Source: Cupriavidus taiwanensis
GTDB lineage: Bacteria; Pseudomonadota; Gammaproteobacteria; Burkholderiales; Burkholderiaceae
DNA: 64,000 nucleotides
Direction of reading: 5' to 3'
Assembly: GCF_900250115.1 (NCBI RefSeq)
Contig: NZ_LT984803.1
Span: forward strand, 1,515,583-1,579,582
The notes beneath the pieces were generated by a model, which made no database searches, was not told where the DNA came from, and saw only the letters and a program-made list of their open reading frames with translations. Each line of letters begins with the position of its first letter. Within the stretch, counting starts at the first letter, position 1. This document shows positions 44,013 through 54,486 of the stretch, one piece after another. Position numbers and translations under genes: made by a program.

Positions 44013-45875
44013 ATGTCGATGATCCTTTCCCGCCGCGACCTGAACTTCATTCTGTATGAATGGCTCAAGGTCGACGAGCTGACCCGCATTCCGCGCTACG
44101 CCGACCACTCGCGCGAGACCTTCGATGCCGCGCTGGATACCTGCGAGAAGATCGCCACCGACCTGTTCGCGCCGCACAACAAGAAGAACGACCAGCACGA
44201 ACCCGAATTCGACGGCGAGACCGTCACCATCATCCCCGAGGTCAGCACCGCGCTGAAGGCCTTCTGCGAGGCCGGCCTGATGGCCGCCGGCCAGGACTAC
44301 GAGCTGGGCGGCATGCAGCTGCCGGTGGTGGTCGAGAAGGCCGGCTTCGCCTACTTCAAGGGCGCCAACGTCGGCACCAGCTCCTACCCCTTCCTGACCA
44401 TCGGCAACGCCAACCTGCTGCTGACGCACGGCACGCCAGCGCAGGTCGAGACCTTCGTCAAGCCGGAGATGGCAGGGCGCTTCTTCGGCACCATGTGCCT
44501 GTCGGAGCCGCAGGCCGGCTCGTCGCTGTCGGATATCACGACGCGCGCCGAATATGAAGGCGAATCGCCGCTGGGCGCGCAATACCGCCTGCGCGGCAAC
44601 AAGATGTGGATTTCCGCCGGCGAGCACGAACTGTCGGACAACATCGTCCACCTGGTGCTGGCCAAGATCCCCGGCCCGGACGGCAAGCTGATCCCGGGCG
44701 TGAAGGGCATCTCGCTGTTTATCGTGCCCAAGTACCTGGTCAACGAGGATGGCTCGCTGGGCGAGCACAACGACGTGGTGCTGGCCGGCCTGAACCACAA
44801 GATGGGCTACCGCGGCACCACCAACTGCCTGCTGAATTTCGGCGAGGGCATGAAGTACCATCCGGGCGGCAAGGCCGGCGCCATCGGCTACCTGGTAGGC
44901 GAGCCGCACAAGGGCCTGGCCTGCATGTTCCACATGATGAACGAGGCGCGCATCGGCGTGGGCCTGGGCGCGGTGATGCTCGGCTATACCGGCTACCTGC
45001 ATGCGCTGGACTATGCGCGCAACCGTCCGCAAGGCCGTCCCGTCGGCCCCGGCGGGAAGGACGCGGCCAGCCCGCAGGTGAAGCTGGTCGAGCACGCCGA
45101 TATCCGCCGCATGCTGCTGGCGCAGAAGAGCTATGTCGAGGGCGGCCTGGCGCTGAACCTGTACTGCGCGCGGCTGGTGGACGAGGAAGAGGCCGCTGGC
45201 GCCGCCGGCGACCAGGAAGCGCATGCGCGCCTGGCGCTGCTGCTCGACATCCTGACCCCGATCGCCAAGAGCTGGCCGTCGCAATGGTGCCTGGAGGCCA
45301 ACAACCTGGCGATCCAGGTGCATGGCGGCTACGGCTACACCCGCGAATACAACGTCGAGCAGTTCTACCGCGACAACCGCCTGAACCCGATCCACGAAGG
45401 CACGCATGGCATCCAGGGCCTGGACCTGCTGGGCCGCAAGGTGGTGATGAAGGATGGCGCCGCGTTCAGGCTGCTGGGCGAGCGCGTGCAGGCCACCATC
45501 GGCCGCGCGCTGGGCGCGGACGATGCCGAACTGGCGCGGCAGGCGCGCTCGCTCGGCGCCGCTGCCGCGCGCCTGGCCGAAGTGACCCAGGCGCTGTGGA
45601 GTGCCGGCGATGCCAACGTGACGCTGGCCAACGCCTCGGTCTACCTTGAAGCCTTCGGGCACGTGGTGGTCGCGTGGATCTGGCTGGAGCAGGCGCTGCT
45701 GGCACAGGTGGCGCTGGCGCGGGACAGCGGCAAGGAGGACCAGGACTTCTATCGCGGCAAGCTGGCGGCGGCGGCGTACTTCTTCCGCTTCGAGCTGCCC
45801 AGGGTCGGCCCCCAGCTCGACTTGCTGGCATCGCTCGACCGCACCACGCTGGACATGCAGGACGCCTGGTTCTGA
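44013..45875 (+). CDS. acyl-CoA dehydrogenase with C-terminal extension domain
   Basis: The flavin-dependent first step of beta-oxidation. At 620 residues it belongs to the long class with an extra C-terminal helical domain, as in DmdC-type and FadE-like proteins. Motifs are LTIGNANLLLTHG, MCLSEPQAGSSLSDITTRA, YRLRGNKMWISAGEHE, FHMMNEARIGVGLGAVMLGY, and the catalytic glutamate in NRLNPIHEGTHGIQGLDLLGRK. The ATG at 44013 follows TGGAGACA; the frame is open further upstream through the repeat but is not family sequence. The final codons TGG TTC TGA are part of a 13-bp tandem duplication. Confidence 0.94.
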   Translation: MSMILSRRDLNFILYEWLKVDELTRIPRYADHSRETFDAALDTCEKIATDLFAPHNKKNDQHEPEFDGETVTIIPEVSTALKAFCEAGLMAAGQDYELGGMQLPVVVEKAGFAYFKGANVGTSSYPFLTIGNANLLLTHGTPAQVETFVKPEMAGRFFGTMCLSEPQAGSSLSDITTRAEYEGESPLGAQYRLRGNKMWISAGEHELSDNIVHLVLAKIPGPDGKLIPGVKGISLFIVPKYLVNEDGSLGEHNDVVLAGLNHKMGYRGTTNCLLNFGEGMKYHPGGKAGAIGYLVGEPHKGLACMFHMMNEARIGVGLGAVMLGYTGYLHALDYARNRPQGRPVGPGGKDAASPQVKLVEHADIRRMLLAQKSYVEGGLALNLYCARLVDEEEAAGAAGDQEAHARLALLLDILTPIAKSWPSQWCLEANNLAIQVHGGYGYTREYNVEQFYRDNRLNPIHEGTHGIQGLDLLGRKVVMKDGAAFRLLGERVQATIGRALGADDAELARQARSLGAAAARLAEVTQALWSAGDANVTLANASVYLEAFGHVVVAWIWLEQALLAQVALARDSGKEDQDFYRGKLAAAAYFFRFELPRVGPQLDLLASLDRTTLDMQDAWF

Positions 45876-45892
45876 TCGCTGGTTCTGATCGC
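45867..45892 (+). repeat. 13-bp tandem duplication over the acyl-CoA dehydrogenase stop codon
   Basis: TGGTTCTGATCGC occurs twice head to tail. The first copy holds the last two codons and the TGA stop; the second lies downstream. Confidence 0.95.
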
Positions 45893-45930
45893 TTGCCACA
45901 TCATTCAAAGACAACCAAGGAAGAGACAAC

Positions 45931-46713
<783 letters not shown>

Positions 46714-46805
46714 GCGACTGCCGTCGTTTGCGGCAATAATGCGGGGTCGGCGCCGGCGGGCAAACTGCCGGTGCCTCTCCAACCCCCACTCCCATTCGCA
46801 TTGCC

Positions 46806-47243
46806 ATGAACCAGTACACCGGCTCCCTGAGCCATATCCCGTTCCTCGCCGAGCTCGGCGTGACCTGTAGCCTGGCCGAGGGCGGGCGCAGCGAGATCTC
46901 GCTGCCGACCGAAAAGCGCCACCAGAACAGCTGGGACATGGCCCACGGCGGCGTGATCATGACGCTGCTCGACGTGGCCATGGCGGTGGCCGGGCGCAGC
47001 AGCGATGCCGACGGCCGCGGCGTGGTCACCATCGAAATGAAGAGCAGCTTCATGGCGCCGGGCCGCGGCCACCTGACCGCGCGCGGCACCACCGTGCACC
47101 GCACCACCACCATGGTGTTCTGCGAGGCCGAGATCGTCGATGCCGACGGCAAGACCGTGGCGCGCGGCTCGGGCACGTTCAAGTACATCCGGCGCATGCC
47201 GCCGCAGCGCCCCGGCGAAACCGATACCGGCGCCGACGGCTGA
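46806..47243 (+). CDS. PaaI-type hotdog thioesterase
   Basis: A 145-residue single-domain hotdog protein. Its HQNSWDMAHGGVIMTLLDVAMAVAG matches the PaaI/YdiI active-site helix region (HGG then an acidic residue in LLD), and VTIEMKSSFMAPGRGHLTARGTTVHRTTTMVFCEAEIVDADGKTVARGSGTFKYI is the strand set. It probably hydrolyses acyl-CoA esters and could recover CoA from dead-end intermediates. The ATG at 46806 is a few residues before the family region. It is 92 bases after the SDR gene. Confidence 0.9.
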   Translation: MNQYTGSLSHIPFLAELGVTCSLAEGGRSEISLPTEKRHQNSWDMAHGGVIMTLLDVAMAVAGRSSDADGRGVVTIEMKSSFMAPGRGHLTARGTTVHRTTTMVFCEAEIVDADGKTVARGSGTFKYIRRMPPQRPGETDTGADG

Positions 47244-47339
47244 GCGCCGGCGCAGGACAGGCGGGGCGCTCATGTGCCGGATTGCCCCGCAGCAGCAGTT
47301 TCCATGCAGTTTCCATCTCCCCTTGGAAGGAACCCGACC

Positions 47340-48350
47340 ATGTCCAACACGTTCAAGCGCATCGTCCTGGCCTCGCGTCCCGAAGGCGCGGTGACGCCGG
47401 CCAATTTCCGCCTGGAAGAAGTGCCCGTGCCGCAGCTCGCCGACGGCCAGGTGCTGGTGCGCAACCATTACCTATCGCTCGACCCGTATATGCGCGGCCG
47501 CATGAATGACAGCAAGTCCTACGCCGCGCCGCAGCCGCTTAATGAAGTGATGATCGGCGGCACCGTCGGCGAGGTGGTGGAAAGCAAGAACAGCAAGTTC
47601 AAGCCGGGCGACAAGGTCGTCGGCATGTTCGGCTGGCAGGAAATGGGCGTCAGCGACGGCACCGGCCTGCAGCCGGTCGATACCACGCACATCCCGCTGT
47701 CGGCCTACCTCGGCTCGGTCGGCATGCCCGGCGTGACCGCATGGTATGGCCTGAACAAGATCATACAGCCCAAGGCGGGCAAGACCATCGCGGTCAGCGC
47801 CGCGTCAGGCGCGGTCGGCAGCGTGGTGGGCCAGCTGGCCAAGCTGGCGGGCTGCCGCGCGGTGGGCTTCGCCGGCGGCAAGGACAAGTGCGACTACGTG
47901 GTCAACGAGCTGGGTTTCGATGCCTGCATCGACTACAAGGCGGCGAAGGACCCGAAGGAGCTCTACACCATGCTCAAGGAGGCCACGCCCGACGGCATCG
48001 ACGGCTATTTCGAGAACGTCGGCGGCGACATCCTCGACGCGGTGCTGTCGCGCATGAACGCCTTCGGCCGCATCGCCATGTGCGGCATGATCGCCGGCTA
48101 TGACGGCCAGCCGCTGCCGCTGAAGAACCCGCAGCTGATCCTGGTTTCGCGCCTGACCATCGAGGGCTTTATCGTCTCCGAGCATATGGAAGTCTGGCCG
48201 CAGGCGCTGAAGGAACTGGGCAGCGCGGTCGCCCAAGGCAAGCTCAAGTTCCGCGAAAGCATTGCCGAGGGCCTGGCCAGCGCGCCGGAAGCCTTCATGG
48301 GCCTGCTCAAGGGCAAGAACTTCGGCAAGCAGCTGGTCAAGCTGGTCTGA
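47340..48350 (+). CDS. NADP-dependent oxidoreductase (MDR, prostaglandin reductase type)
   Basis: A zinc-free medium-chain reductase of 336 residues (CurA/YncB-like, the leukotriene B4 dehydrogenase class). Motifs are RPEGAVTPANFRLEEVPVP, NHYLSLDPYMRGRMNDSKSYAAP, GMPGVTAWYGLNKI, ISAASGAVGSVVGQ-like VSAASGAVGSVVGQLAKLAG nucleotide loop, GIDGYFENVGGDILDAVL and GFIVSEHMEVWPQAL. Such enzymes reduce alpha,beta-unsaturated carbonyls. The ATG at 47340 has AAGGAACC upstream. It is 96 bases after the thioesterase gene in the same direction. Confidence 0.9.
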   Translation: MSNTFKRIVLASRPEGAVTPANFRLEEVPVPQLADGQVLVRNHYLSLDPYMRGRMNDSKSYAAPQPLNEVMIGGTVGEVVESKNSKFKPGDKVVGMFGWQEMGVSDGTGLQPVDTTHIPLSAYLGSVGMPGVTAWYGLNKIIQPKAGKTIAVSAASGAVGSVVGQLAKLAGCRAVGFAGGKDKCDYVVNELGFDACIDYKAAKDPKELYTMLKEATPDGIDGYFENVGGDILDAVLSRMNAFGRIAMCGMIAGYDGQPLPLKNPQLILVSRLTIEGFIVSEHMEVWPQALKELGSAVAQGKLKFRESIAEGLASAPEAFMGLLKGKNFGKQLVKLV

Positions 48351-48428
48351 CGGCGCCTGCAGGGCCGCGGCGCGCCGGACCGGCGCCGCGGGCAACGGAT
48401 ATCACTGGACCCGCCACAGGAGACACCG

Positions 48429-49277
48429 ATGAATGCCCCGCAAGCCCCGCAAAGCCAGGGTGCCGACGAGATCGGCGCCGGCCTGCCTGAAGAGGTCAAG
48501 GCCCGCTACCGCAACCTGCCGCGGCCGCCGCAGTTCGCCACCGTGGGCGAGGAGCGCCTGCACCGCAAGCAGCGCCTGGCCGCCGCCTTCCGGCTGTTCT
48601 CGAAATTCGGCTTCGACGAAGGCGTGGCCGGCCATATCACCGCGCGCGATCCCGGGTTCCCCGACACCTTCTGGGTCAATCCGTTCGGCGTGCATTTCAG
48701 CCAGGTCAGGGTCTCCAACCTGATCCGCTGCGACCACCACGGCGACGTGGTCGAGGGCGACTACCCGGTCAACGCCGCGGCCTTTGCCATTCATTCGCGC
48801 GTGCACCAGACCCGCCCCGATGCGGTCGCCGCCGCGCACTCGCACAGCACCCATGGCCGCGCGTGGTCGACGCTTGGCCGGCCACTCGACCCGCTGACGC
48901 AGGACGTGTGCGCCTTCTACCACGACCATGCGGTCTATGACGACTTTGGCGGCGTGGTGGTAGAGCTCGACGAGGGCCAGCGCATCGCCAATGCGCTCGG
49001 GCAGAACAAGGCCGCGATCCTGCAGAACCACGGCCTGCTGACGGTCGGCAAGACCGTCGACGAAGCGGCGTGGTGGTTCATCACCATGGAGCGCTCCTGC
49101 CAGGTGCAGCTGCTGGCCGAAGCGGCCGCGGCGCGCACGCAGGCGCCGCTGAAGGTGATTGCCGACGCGGCCGCACGGCAGGCGTATTCGATCGTCGGCA
49201 CCGCGCAGGCGGGCTGGTTCCAGTTCCAGCCACTCTACGCCCGCATCGTCAAGGAACAGCCCGACCTGCTGGACTGA
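48429..49277 (+). CDS. class II aldolase/adducin family protein
   Basis: A 282-residue protein of the aldolase II superfamily: KQRLAAAFRLFSKFGFDEGVAGHITARDPG, FWVNPFGVHFSQVRVSNLI, AAHSHSTHGRAWSTLG (two metal-binding His), and ILQNHGLLTVGKTVDEAAWWF (third His). The family includes sugar-phosphate aldolases, decarboxylases and adducin-like proteins without known activity. This longer version with the LPRPPQF stretch is common in Burkholderiales beside oxidoreductases. The substrate is unknown. It starts 78 bases after the MDR gene. Confidence 0.88.
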   Translation: MNAPQAPQSQGADEIGAGLPEEVKARYRNLPRPPQFATVGEERLHRKQRLAAAFRLFSKFGFDEGVAGHITARDPGFPDTFWVNPFGVHFSQVRVSNLIRCDHHGDVVEGDYPVNAAAFAIHSRVHQTRPDAVAAAHSHSTHGRAWSTLGRPLDPLTQDVCAFYHDHAVYDDFGGVVVELDEGQRIANALGQNKAAILQNHGLLTVGKTVDEAAWWFITMERSCQVQLLAEAAAARTQAPLKVIADAAARQAYSIVGTAQAGWFQFQPLYARIVKEQPDLLD

Positions 49278-49339
49278 GCCCGCATGCCTGCCATGCGGCG
49301 GGCAGCCCCCCATTTGATTCACGCGACAGGACAGACGAC

Positions 49340-50242
49340 ATGAAGGATTTCTCCAACAAGGTGGCCGTGATCACCGGCGGGGCCTCGGGCTTCGGCAAGG
49401 AATTTGCCCGCATCGCCGCCGACCTCGGCATGAAGCTGGTGCTGGCCGATGTGCAGGAAGACGCGCTGGACGCGACCGTCGCCGAATTCCAGGCGCGCAA
49501 CGTGCCGGTGATCGGCCTGCGCACCGACGTCTCGCAAGCCGCGCAGGTGCAGGCGCTGGCCGATGCCGCGATCGAGACCTTCGGCCAGGTCAACCTGCTG
49601 TTCAACAATGCCGGCGTCGGCGCGGGCGGCCTGATCTGGGAAAACTCGGAGCGGGACTGGGAATGGGTGCTGGGCGTCAACCTGTACGGCGTGGTGCACG
49701 GCGTGCGCATCTTCACGCCGCTGATGCTGGCCGCCGCGGAGAAGGACCCGGCGTTCGAGGGGCATATCGTCAACACCGCATCGATGGCGGGCTTGCTGAA
49801 TCCGCCGGCGATGGGCGTCTACAACGTGTCCAAGCACGCGGTGGTGGCGCTGACCGAAACGCTGTACCAGGACCTCGGGCTGGTGACGCAGCAGGTGCGC
49901 TGCTCGGTGCTGTGCCCGTATTTCGTGCCGACCGGCATCAGCCAGTCGCAGCGCAACCGGCCCGCCGGCCTGGCCAACCAGGCGCCGCCGACGCGCTCGC
50001 AGCTGGTGTCGCAGGCCTTGTCCGACAAGGCCGTCGGCTCGGGCAAGGTGACCGCGGCGGAAGTGGCACGGATCACCTTCGATGCCATCCGCGACGAAAG
50101 CTTCTATATTTATTCCCACCCCCAGGCGCTCGCCCCCGTGCGCCAGCGCTTCGAGGATATCGTCGGGCAGCGCAATCCCGGCGATCCGTTTGCCGACAAG
50201 CCCGAGGTCCGCGCGGGCCTGGTTGCCGCGTTGCGCGGCTGA
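49340..50242 (+). CDS. SDR family NAD(P)-dependent oxidoreductase
   Basis: A classical SDR of 300 residues: VAVITGGASGFGKEFARIAADLGMKLVLADVQ, with Asp after strand two favouring NAD(H), then NNAGVGAGGLIWENSERDWEWVLGVNLYGVVHG. The catalytic Ser is in NTASMAGLL and Tyr-Lys in YNVSKHAVV. The long C-terminal part (FVPTGISQSQRNRP, FYIYSHPQALAPVRQRFEDI) matches SDRs that act on bulky or steroid-like alcohols. The ATG at 49340 gives the family N-terminus. It lies 62 bases after the aldolase-family gene and 53 bases before the hydrolase gene. Confidence 0.9.
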   Translation: MKDFSNKVAVITGGASGFGKEFARIAADLGMKLVLADVQEDALDATVAEFQARNVPVIGLRTDVSQAAQVQALADAAIETFGQVNLLFNNAGVGAGGLIWENSERDWEWVLGVNLYGVVHGVRIFTPLMLAAAEKDPAFEGHIVNTASMAGLLNPPAMGVYNVSKHAVVALTETLYQDLGLVTQQVRCSVLCPYFVPTGISQSQRNRPAGLANQAPPTRSQLVSQALSDKAVGSGKVTAAEVARITFDAIRDESFYIYSHPQALAPVRQRFEDIVGQRNPGDPFADKPEVRAGLVAALRG

Positions 50243-50295
50243 GTCGACGTTCGCCAACGCTGGCCAGCACCACGCCACAACCAGGAGGACCGCAT

Positions 50296-51243
50296 ATGGA
50301 GAGCAACATGGCAGCGCCCGCCGCCGTGATCCGCCACCTGCAGTACGCCACGCTGCCCAATGAAACCCGGCTGCACTACGCCAGCGCCGGCGAGCGCGGC
50401 AAGCCGCTGATGCTGTTCGTGCACGGCTTTCCGGAATTCTGGTTCGAATGGGAGGCGCAGCTGGCCGAGTTCGGGCGCACGCATTTCGCCGTCGCGCCCG
50501 ACCTGCGCGGCTTCAACCTGTCGAGCAAGCCCGCCGACTTCAGCGCCTACCGGCCGCGCCATATCGTCGAAGACCTGGTGCAGCTGATCGGCGCGCTGGG
50601 CTATGACCAGGCCGTGGTGGTGGCGCACGACTGGGGCGGGGCGATCTGCTGGAACCTGGCGATCCAGTTCCCGCAGCTGGTGCGCCAGCTGGTCATCGTC
50701 AATTCGCCGCACCCGTACCTGTTCGCGCGCGCGCTCGCCACCGATCCGGCGCAGCAGGCGGCCTCGGCCTACATGAACTGGCTGCGCAAGCCGGGCTCGG
50801 AACAGGCGCTGGCGGCCAACGACTTCGCGCTGCTGGACCGGATGCTGTCCGACGACGACGGCAAGCCGGCGGCGTGGTACACCGCCGAGACCCGCGCCAG
50901 GTACCACGCGGCGTGGTCGCAGCCGGGCGAGGGCAGGGACATCGGGGTGCATCCGCTCACCGGCGGTGTCAACTTCTACCGGGCTTCGCCGATGCATCCG
51001 CCGGGCGAGGGCGAGCCGCCGCCCGACATTGCGCGGCTGGACCCGGCCGCGTTCGTGGTGCGGGTGCCGACGCTGGTGGTGTGGGGCGAGCGCGACCGCG
51101 CGCTGCCAAAGTCGCTGGTGGACGGCCTGGCCGACTTCGTGCCCGACCTGCGGCTCGAGCGCATCCCCGAGGGCACGCACTGGGTGATCCACGAGCAGCC
51201 GGAACGGATCAACCTGCTGATCCGCAGCGCGCTGCCGGCCTGA
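50296..51243 (+). CDS. alpha/beta hydrolase (epoxide hydrolase type)
   Basis: A 315-residue alpha/beta hydrolase resembling soluble epoxide hydrolases and haloalkane dehalogenases. It has the oxyanion motif LFVHGFPEFWFEWE (HGFP), the nucleophile aspartate in VVAHDWGGAICW, a cap domain with a Tyr/Trp-rich region (AAWYTAETRARYHAAW, NFYRASPM), and the catalytic His in GTHWVIHEQPERI. The Asp nucleophile with HGxP favours epoxide hydrolase over lipase. The ATG at 50296 follows AGGAGGAC; a second in-frame ATG is five codons later. It is the last gene of the plus-strand run; a hairpin terminator follows. Confidence 0.88.
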   Translation: MESNMAAPAAVIRHLQYATLPNETRLHYASAGERGKPLMLFVHGFPEFWFEWEAQLAEFGRTHFAVAPDLRGFNLSSKPADFSAYRPRHIVEDLVQLIGALGYDQAVVVAHDWGGAICWNLAIQFPQLVRQLVIVNSPHPYLFARALATDPAQQAASAYMNWLRKPGSEQALAANDFALLDRMLSDDDGKPAAWYTAETRARYHAAWSQPGEGRDIGVHPLTGGVNFYRASPMHPPGEGEPPPDIARLDPAAFVVRVPTLVVWGERDRALPKSLVDGLADFVPDLRLERIPEGTHWVIHEQPERINLLIRSALPA

Positions 51244-51256
51244 GCGCTGGCTCCGC

Positions 51257-51299
51257 AAAACCCCGCCTGCGGCGGCACCGGCCGCCGCGGGCAGGGTTT
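51257..51299. terminator. probable bidirectional terminator hairpin
   Basis: A long GC-rich imperfect hairpin (AAAACCCC-GCC ... GGGCAGGGTTT, inner GCGGCGG / CCGCCGC) flanked by A4 on the left and T3 on the right. It is placed between the convergent hydrolase and macro-domain genes. Confidence 0.6.
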
Positions 51300-51820
51300 C
51301 AGCTCAGCCGCTCGCGGTAAAGCCGGTAGTTCTCGTCATCGAAGCAGACGAAGGTGACCTGCTCGATTTCCGGCGCCCCCGCCAGCGCCTCGCGCACCGC
51401 GGCGATGGCGATATCCGCCGCGCGTTCGCGCGGGAAGCCATAGATGCCGGTGCTGAGGTTGGGAAAGGCGAGCGTGCGCAGGTGGTGCTGCGCGGCCACG
51501 CGGATGCTGTTGCGGTAGGCGTTGGCAAGCTGTTCGTCCTCGTCCTGGCCGCCGCCATGCCAGACCGGGCCGACCGCGTGGATCACGTACGGCGCGGGCA
51601 GGCGCCCGCCAGTGGTGATCACCGCCTCGCCGGTGGGGCAGCCGCCCTGCGCGTCGCGGATCGCGCGGCAGGCCTCCATGATGGCAGGGCCGCCGGCCCC
51701 GTGGATGGCCCCGTCGACGCCGCCGCCGCCGAGCAGGCCGCTGTTGGCCGCATTGACGATGGCATCGACTTCCATCCGGGTGATATCGCCATGGACTACC
51801 TGCAAGTGCTCGCCGCTCAT
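51299..51820 (-). CDS. macro domain O-acetyl-ADP-ribose deacetylase
   Basis: A 173-residue single macro domain of the YmdB/MacroD class that hydrolyses O-acetyl-ADP-ribose and possibly mono-ADP-ribosyl esters. Motifs are [37 protein letters not shown] (catalytic Asn/Asp and glycine loop), [20 protein letters not shown] and [17 protein letters not shown] (phosphate loop). The ATG at 51820 follows AGGAGACACC; the longer frame lacks family sequence. It lies 88 bases downstream of the iron-type alcohol dehydrogenase on the same strand. Confidence 0.92.
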   Translation of the reverse strand: MSGEHLQVVHGDITRMEVDAIVNAANSGLLGGGGVDGAIHGAGGPAIMEACRAIRDAQGGCPTGEAVITTGGRLPAPYVIHAVGPVWHGGGQDEDEQLANAYRNSIRVAAQHHLRTLAFPNLSTGIYGFPRERAADIAIAAVREALAGAPEIEQVTFVCFDDENYRLYRERLS

Positions 51821-51908
51821 GGTGTCTCCTGCGCTGTGGAGGGAGGGCCGCCGGACAGCCGCTTGGTCGGTCCGACCGGCGGGAAGCCGCTGGGTGCTAC
51901 GCGGTGTG

Positions 51909-53057
51909 CTACATGGACTGCTCAAGCATACGCCGATAATCCGCGGCGCTGGCTTCTTTCGGGTTGGTCTTGTGGCAATGGTCGAGCAGCGCGCCGGCGA
52001 TCACCTTGTCGAACATGTCCTCGGTGACGCCCATCTGGCGCAGCCCGGTCGGCAGGCCCAGGCGCGCGGTCATGTCATGCACCGCCTGCGCCAGGTCGGC
52101 GCCGTCGGGCAGGTGCATGGCGCGGCGCAGGCGCGCGTAGCGCTGATCGCGCACCACGGTGGGCGCGTCGGCATTGAAGCGCAGCACCGCCGGCATCACC
52201 ACCGCGTTGAGGGTGCCGTGGTGCAGGCCGGTGCGGCCGTCGATCTTCAGCCCGCCCAGCGGGTGCGACAGCGAATGCACGCAGCCCAGTCCCTTCTGGA
52301 ACGCCATTGCGCCCTGCATCGACGCGCTCATCATGTTCAGGCGCGCATCGCGGTCCTTGCCGTCGCGGGTGGCGCGCTCGATATGGGTCCAGCCGCGCTC
52401 CAGGCCGTCGAGCGCGATGCCGTCCGCGGGCGGGTTGAAGGCGGGCGCCAGGAAGGTCTCGATGCAGTGGGCGATGGCGTCCATGCCGGTGGCGGCGGTC
52501 AGGCCGGCGGGCAGTCCCAGGGTCAGCTCGGGGTCGCATACCGCGGACTTGGGCAGCAGGTGCCAGGAATGGAAGCCCAGCTTGCGGCCGTCGTCCAGGA
52601 TGATGATGGCGCCGCGCGCGACCTCGCTGCCGGTGCCGGACGTGGTGGGCACAGCGATCAGCGGCGCGGCCTGGTCGGTGATGCGGCCGCTGCCGCCCTC
52701 GATGGTGGCATAGCTGGTCAGCTCGCCCGCGTGCGTGGCCAGGATGGCGATGCCCTTGGCCAGGTCGATCGACGAGCCGCCGCCCACCGCGACCAGGCCG
52801 TCGCAGCCTTGCTCGCGGTACTGCGCGGCGGCCTTGCGCACCATGGCCTCGGTCGGGTTCGACGGGGTCTCGTCGAACACCGCCACCGGCAGGCCCTGCA
52901 TCGCATCGATGGCGCGCTGCGCCACGCCGGCCGCAACCACGCCCCGGTCAGTCACCAGCAGCGGCCGGCGGATGCCGATGCGCTCGCATTCCGACTTCAG
53001 CACGTTGACCGCGCCGAAATCCAGGTGAATGTGGGTCAGATAGTAGATGAACGCCAT
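51909..53057 (-). CDS. iron-containing alcohol dehydrogenase
   Basis: A group III metal alcohol dehydrogenase of 382 residues. It has an N-terminal dinucleotide fold ([52 protein letters not shown]) and an all-helical metal domain with ligands in [21 protein letters not shown] and [29 protein letters not shown]. The ATG at 53057 has AGGAGAC upstream. The substrate is unknown. It is divergent from the HSL esterase across 342 bases that hold the GAACGATCGTTC palindrome, so the operator could in principle affect both. Confidence 0.9.
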   Translation of the reverse strand: MAFIYYLTHIHLDFGAVNVLKSECERIGIRRPLLVTDRGVVAAGVAQRAIDAMQGLPVAVFDETPSNPTEAMVRKAAAQYREQGCDGLVAVGGGSSIDLAKGIAILATHAGELTSYATIEGGSGRITDQAAPLIAVPTTSGTGSEVARGAIIILDDGRKLGFHSWHLLPKSAVCDPELTLGLPAGLTAATGMDAIAHCIETFLAPAFNPPADGIALDGLERGWTHIERATRDGKDRDARLNMMSASMQGAMAFQKGLGCVHSLSHPLGGLKIDGRTGLHHGTLNAVVMPAVLRFNADAPTVVRDQRYARLRRAMHLPDGADLAQAVHDMTARLGLPTGLRQMGVTEDMFDKVIAGALLDHCHKTNPKEASAADYRRMLEQSM

Positions 53058-53304
53058 GTTTGCTTGTCTCCTGCTGGGATCTGCCGCGAAAGCGTTGGAA
53101 TTCGTTGTTGTCACGGGCCTGGCGCGCCGCTGGCATCGTGCGCCGGCTTGGGGTTCAATGGCACTGTCGCACCGTTTCCGCAGGTCCCGGCGCCGCTGCA
53201 GCCGATGATCGCGCAAAAACTGCTGGCGTGGCAGGGCGGGCAGGACTTTTCCGGGTTATCTCGGACTGCCCGGGCTCGGAAACATCTGGCATCATACTAA
53301 AATC

Positions 53305-53316
53305 GAACGATCGTTC
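53305..53316. promoter_or_regulatory. perfect 12-bp palindrome GAACGATCGTTC, TetR-type operator candidate
   Basis: A perfect dyad 84 bases before the HSL esterase start and 248 bases before the divergent alcohol dehydrogenase start. It is the best copy of the motif also seen at 30705, 30724 and 39578. A possible -10 (CATACT) lies just upstream at about 53292. The rest of the 53058-53399 gap shows no gene. Confidence 0.6.
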
Positions 53317-53399
53317 ACTATTCGAACTTGTCCCGATGCCGACGCCGCGCCAGCGCTGCTGCGCGGGGCCGGCGCCGGGTTTGCGCCGCATCACGCCCT

Positions 53400-54413
53400 A
53401 TGTCTGTTGTACCGTCTTCCCCATCCGCCACGCCAGGCCTGCCGGACAGCCCGCTGGACCCGCAGCTGGCCGCGTTGCTGGCCCTGATCGCGCGCGCCAA
53501 GCGGCCGCCGATCCACGCCATGGCGCCGGAAGACGCCAAGATCGCCTACGAGAAAAGCGCGCCGATCCTCGACATCGACCCGCCGCCGGTGCATACCGCG
53601 GAAGACCTGCTGGTGCCAGCCCGCGACGGCCACGCCATCCCGGTGCGGCTGTACACGCCGCGCGCGGCCAGCTGGATCGAGCCGCTGCCGCTGCTGGTGT
53701 ACTTCCACGGCGGCGGCTTCACGGTGGGCAGCGTCGATTCGCACGATCCGCTGTGCCGCCTGCTGTGCGGCCAGGCCGATTGCATGGTGCTGTCGGTGGC
53801 TTACCGTCTGGGGCCCGAGTGGCGTTTCCCGACCGCGGTCGACGACGCCTTCGATGTGCTGCACTGGGTCTTCGCCGAAGCCGACAAGCTCGGCGCCGAC
53901 CCGGCGCGCATCGGCCTGGGGGGCGACAGTGCCGGCGGCACGCTGGCCGCGGCCTGCGCGGTCGAGGCGCGCGATGCCGGCCTGGCACCGGTGCTGCAGC
54001 TGCTGATCTATCCGGGCACCAGCGCGCGCCAGGATACGCCGTCGTACCGCGCGCTGGCCGATGGCTACCTGCTGACGGCGGACATGATCGGCTGGTTCTT
54101 CGCGCAGTACCTGGACCGGGATGCCAGCCGCGACGACTGGCGCTTTGCCCCGCTCGACGGCGGCGGCACCGGTGCCGAGGTGGGCGGGGTGTGCCCGGCC
54201 TGGATCGCGGTGGCCGGCTACGACCCGCTGCATGACGAGGGCGTGGCCTACGCCGAAAAGCTGCGCGCCGCCGGCGTTGCCGCCACGCTGGCCGACTACC
54301 CCGGCATGATCCATGATTTCTTCAAGCTGGGCCGGTTCGTGCCAGCGGTGGCACAGGCGCATGCCGATGCCGTCGCCGCGCTGCGCGCCGCGTTCGGCAC
54401 CTCGCCGGACTAG
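53400..54413 (+). CDS. alpha/beta hydrolase, HSL-family esterase/lipase
   Basis: A carboxylesterase of the hormone-sensitive lipase (type IV) family, 337 residues. It has the oxyanion motif VYFHGGGFTVGS, nucleophile Ser in LGGDSAGGTLAAA, the acid in AGYDPLHDEG and the His in PGMIHDFFKLG. There is no signal peptide, so it is intracellular. The ATG at 53400 is used; an in-frame start at 53328 adds only Arg-rich sequence. It is preceded by the perfect GAACGATCGTTC palindrome. It may supply acids or alcohols from small esters, in line with the lipid theme of the region. Confidence 0.9.
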   Translation: MSVVPSSPSATPGLPDSPLDPQLAALLALIARAKRPPIHAMAPEDAKIAYEKSAPILDIDPPPVHTAEDLLVPARDGHAIPVRLYTPRAASWIEPLPLLVYFHGGGFTVGSVDSHDPLCRLLCGQADCMVLSVAYRLGPEWRFPTAVDDAFDVLHWVFAEADKLGADPARIGLGGDSAGGTLAAACAVEARDAGLAPVLQLLIYPGTSARQDTPSYRALADGYLLTADMIGWFFAQYLDRDASRDDWRFAPLDGGGTGAEVGGVCPAWIAVAGYDPLHDEGVAYAEKLRAAGVAATLADYPGMIHDFFKLGRFVPAVAQAHADAVAALRAAFGTSPD

Positions 54414-54486
54414 GCCACCGCCTTGCGGTCGCGCCGGTCCATGCATTTTTCATGCAGTGATTTGCAGTACTAGGAGACATCGTCAT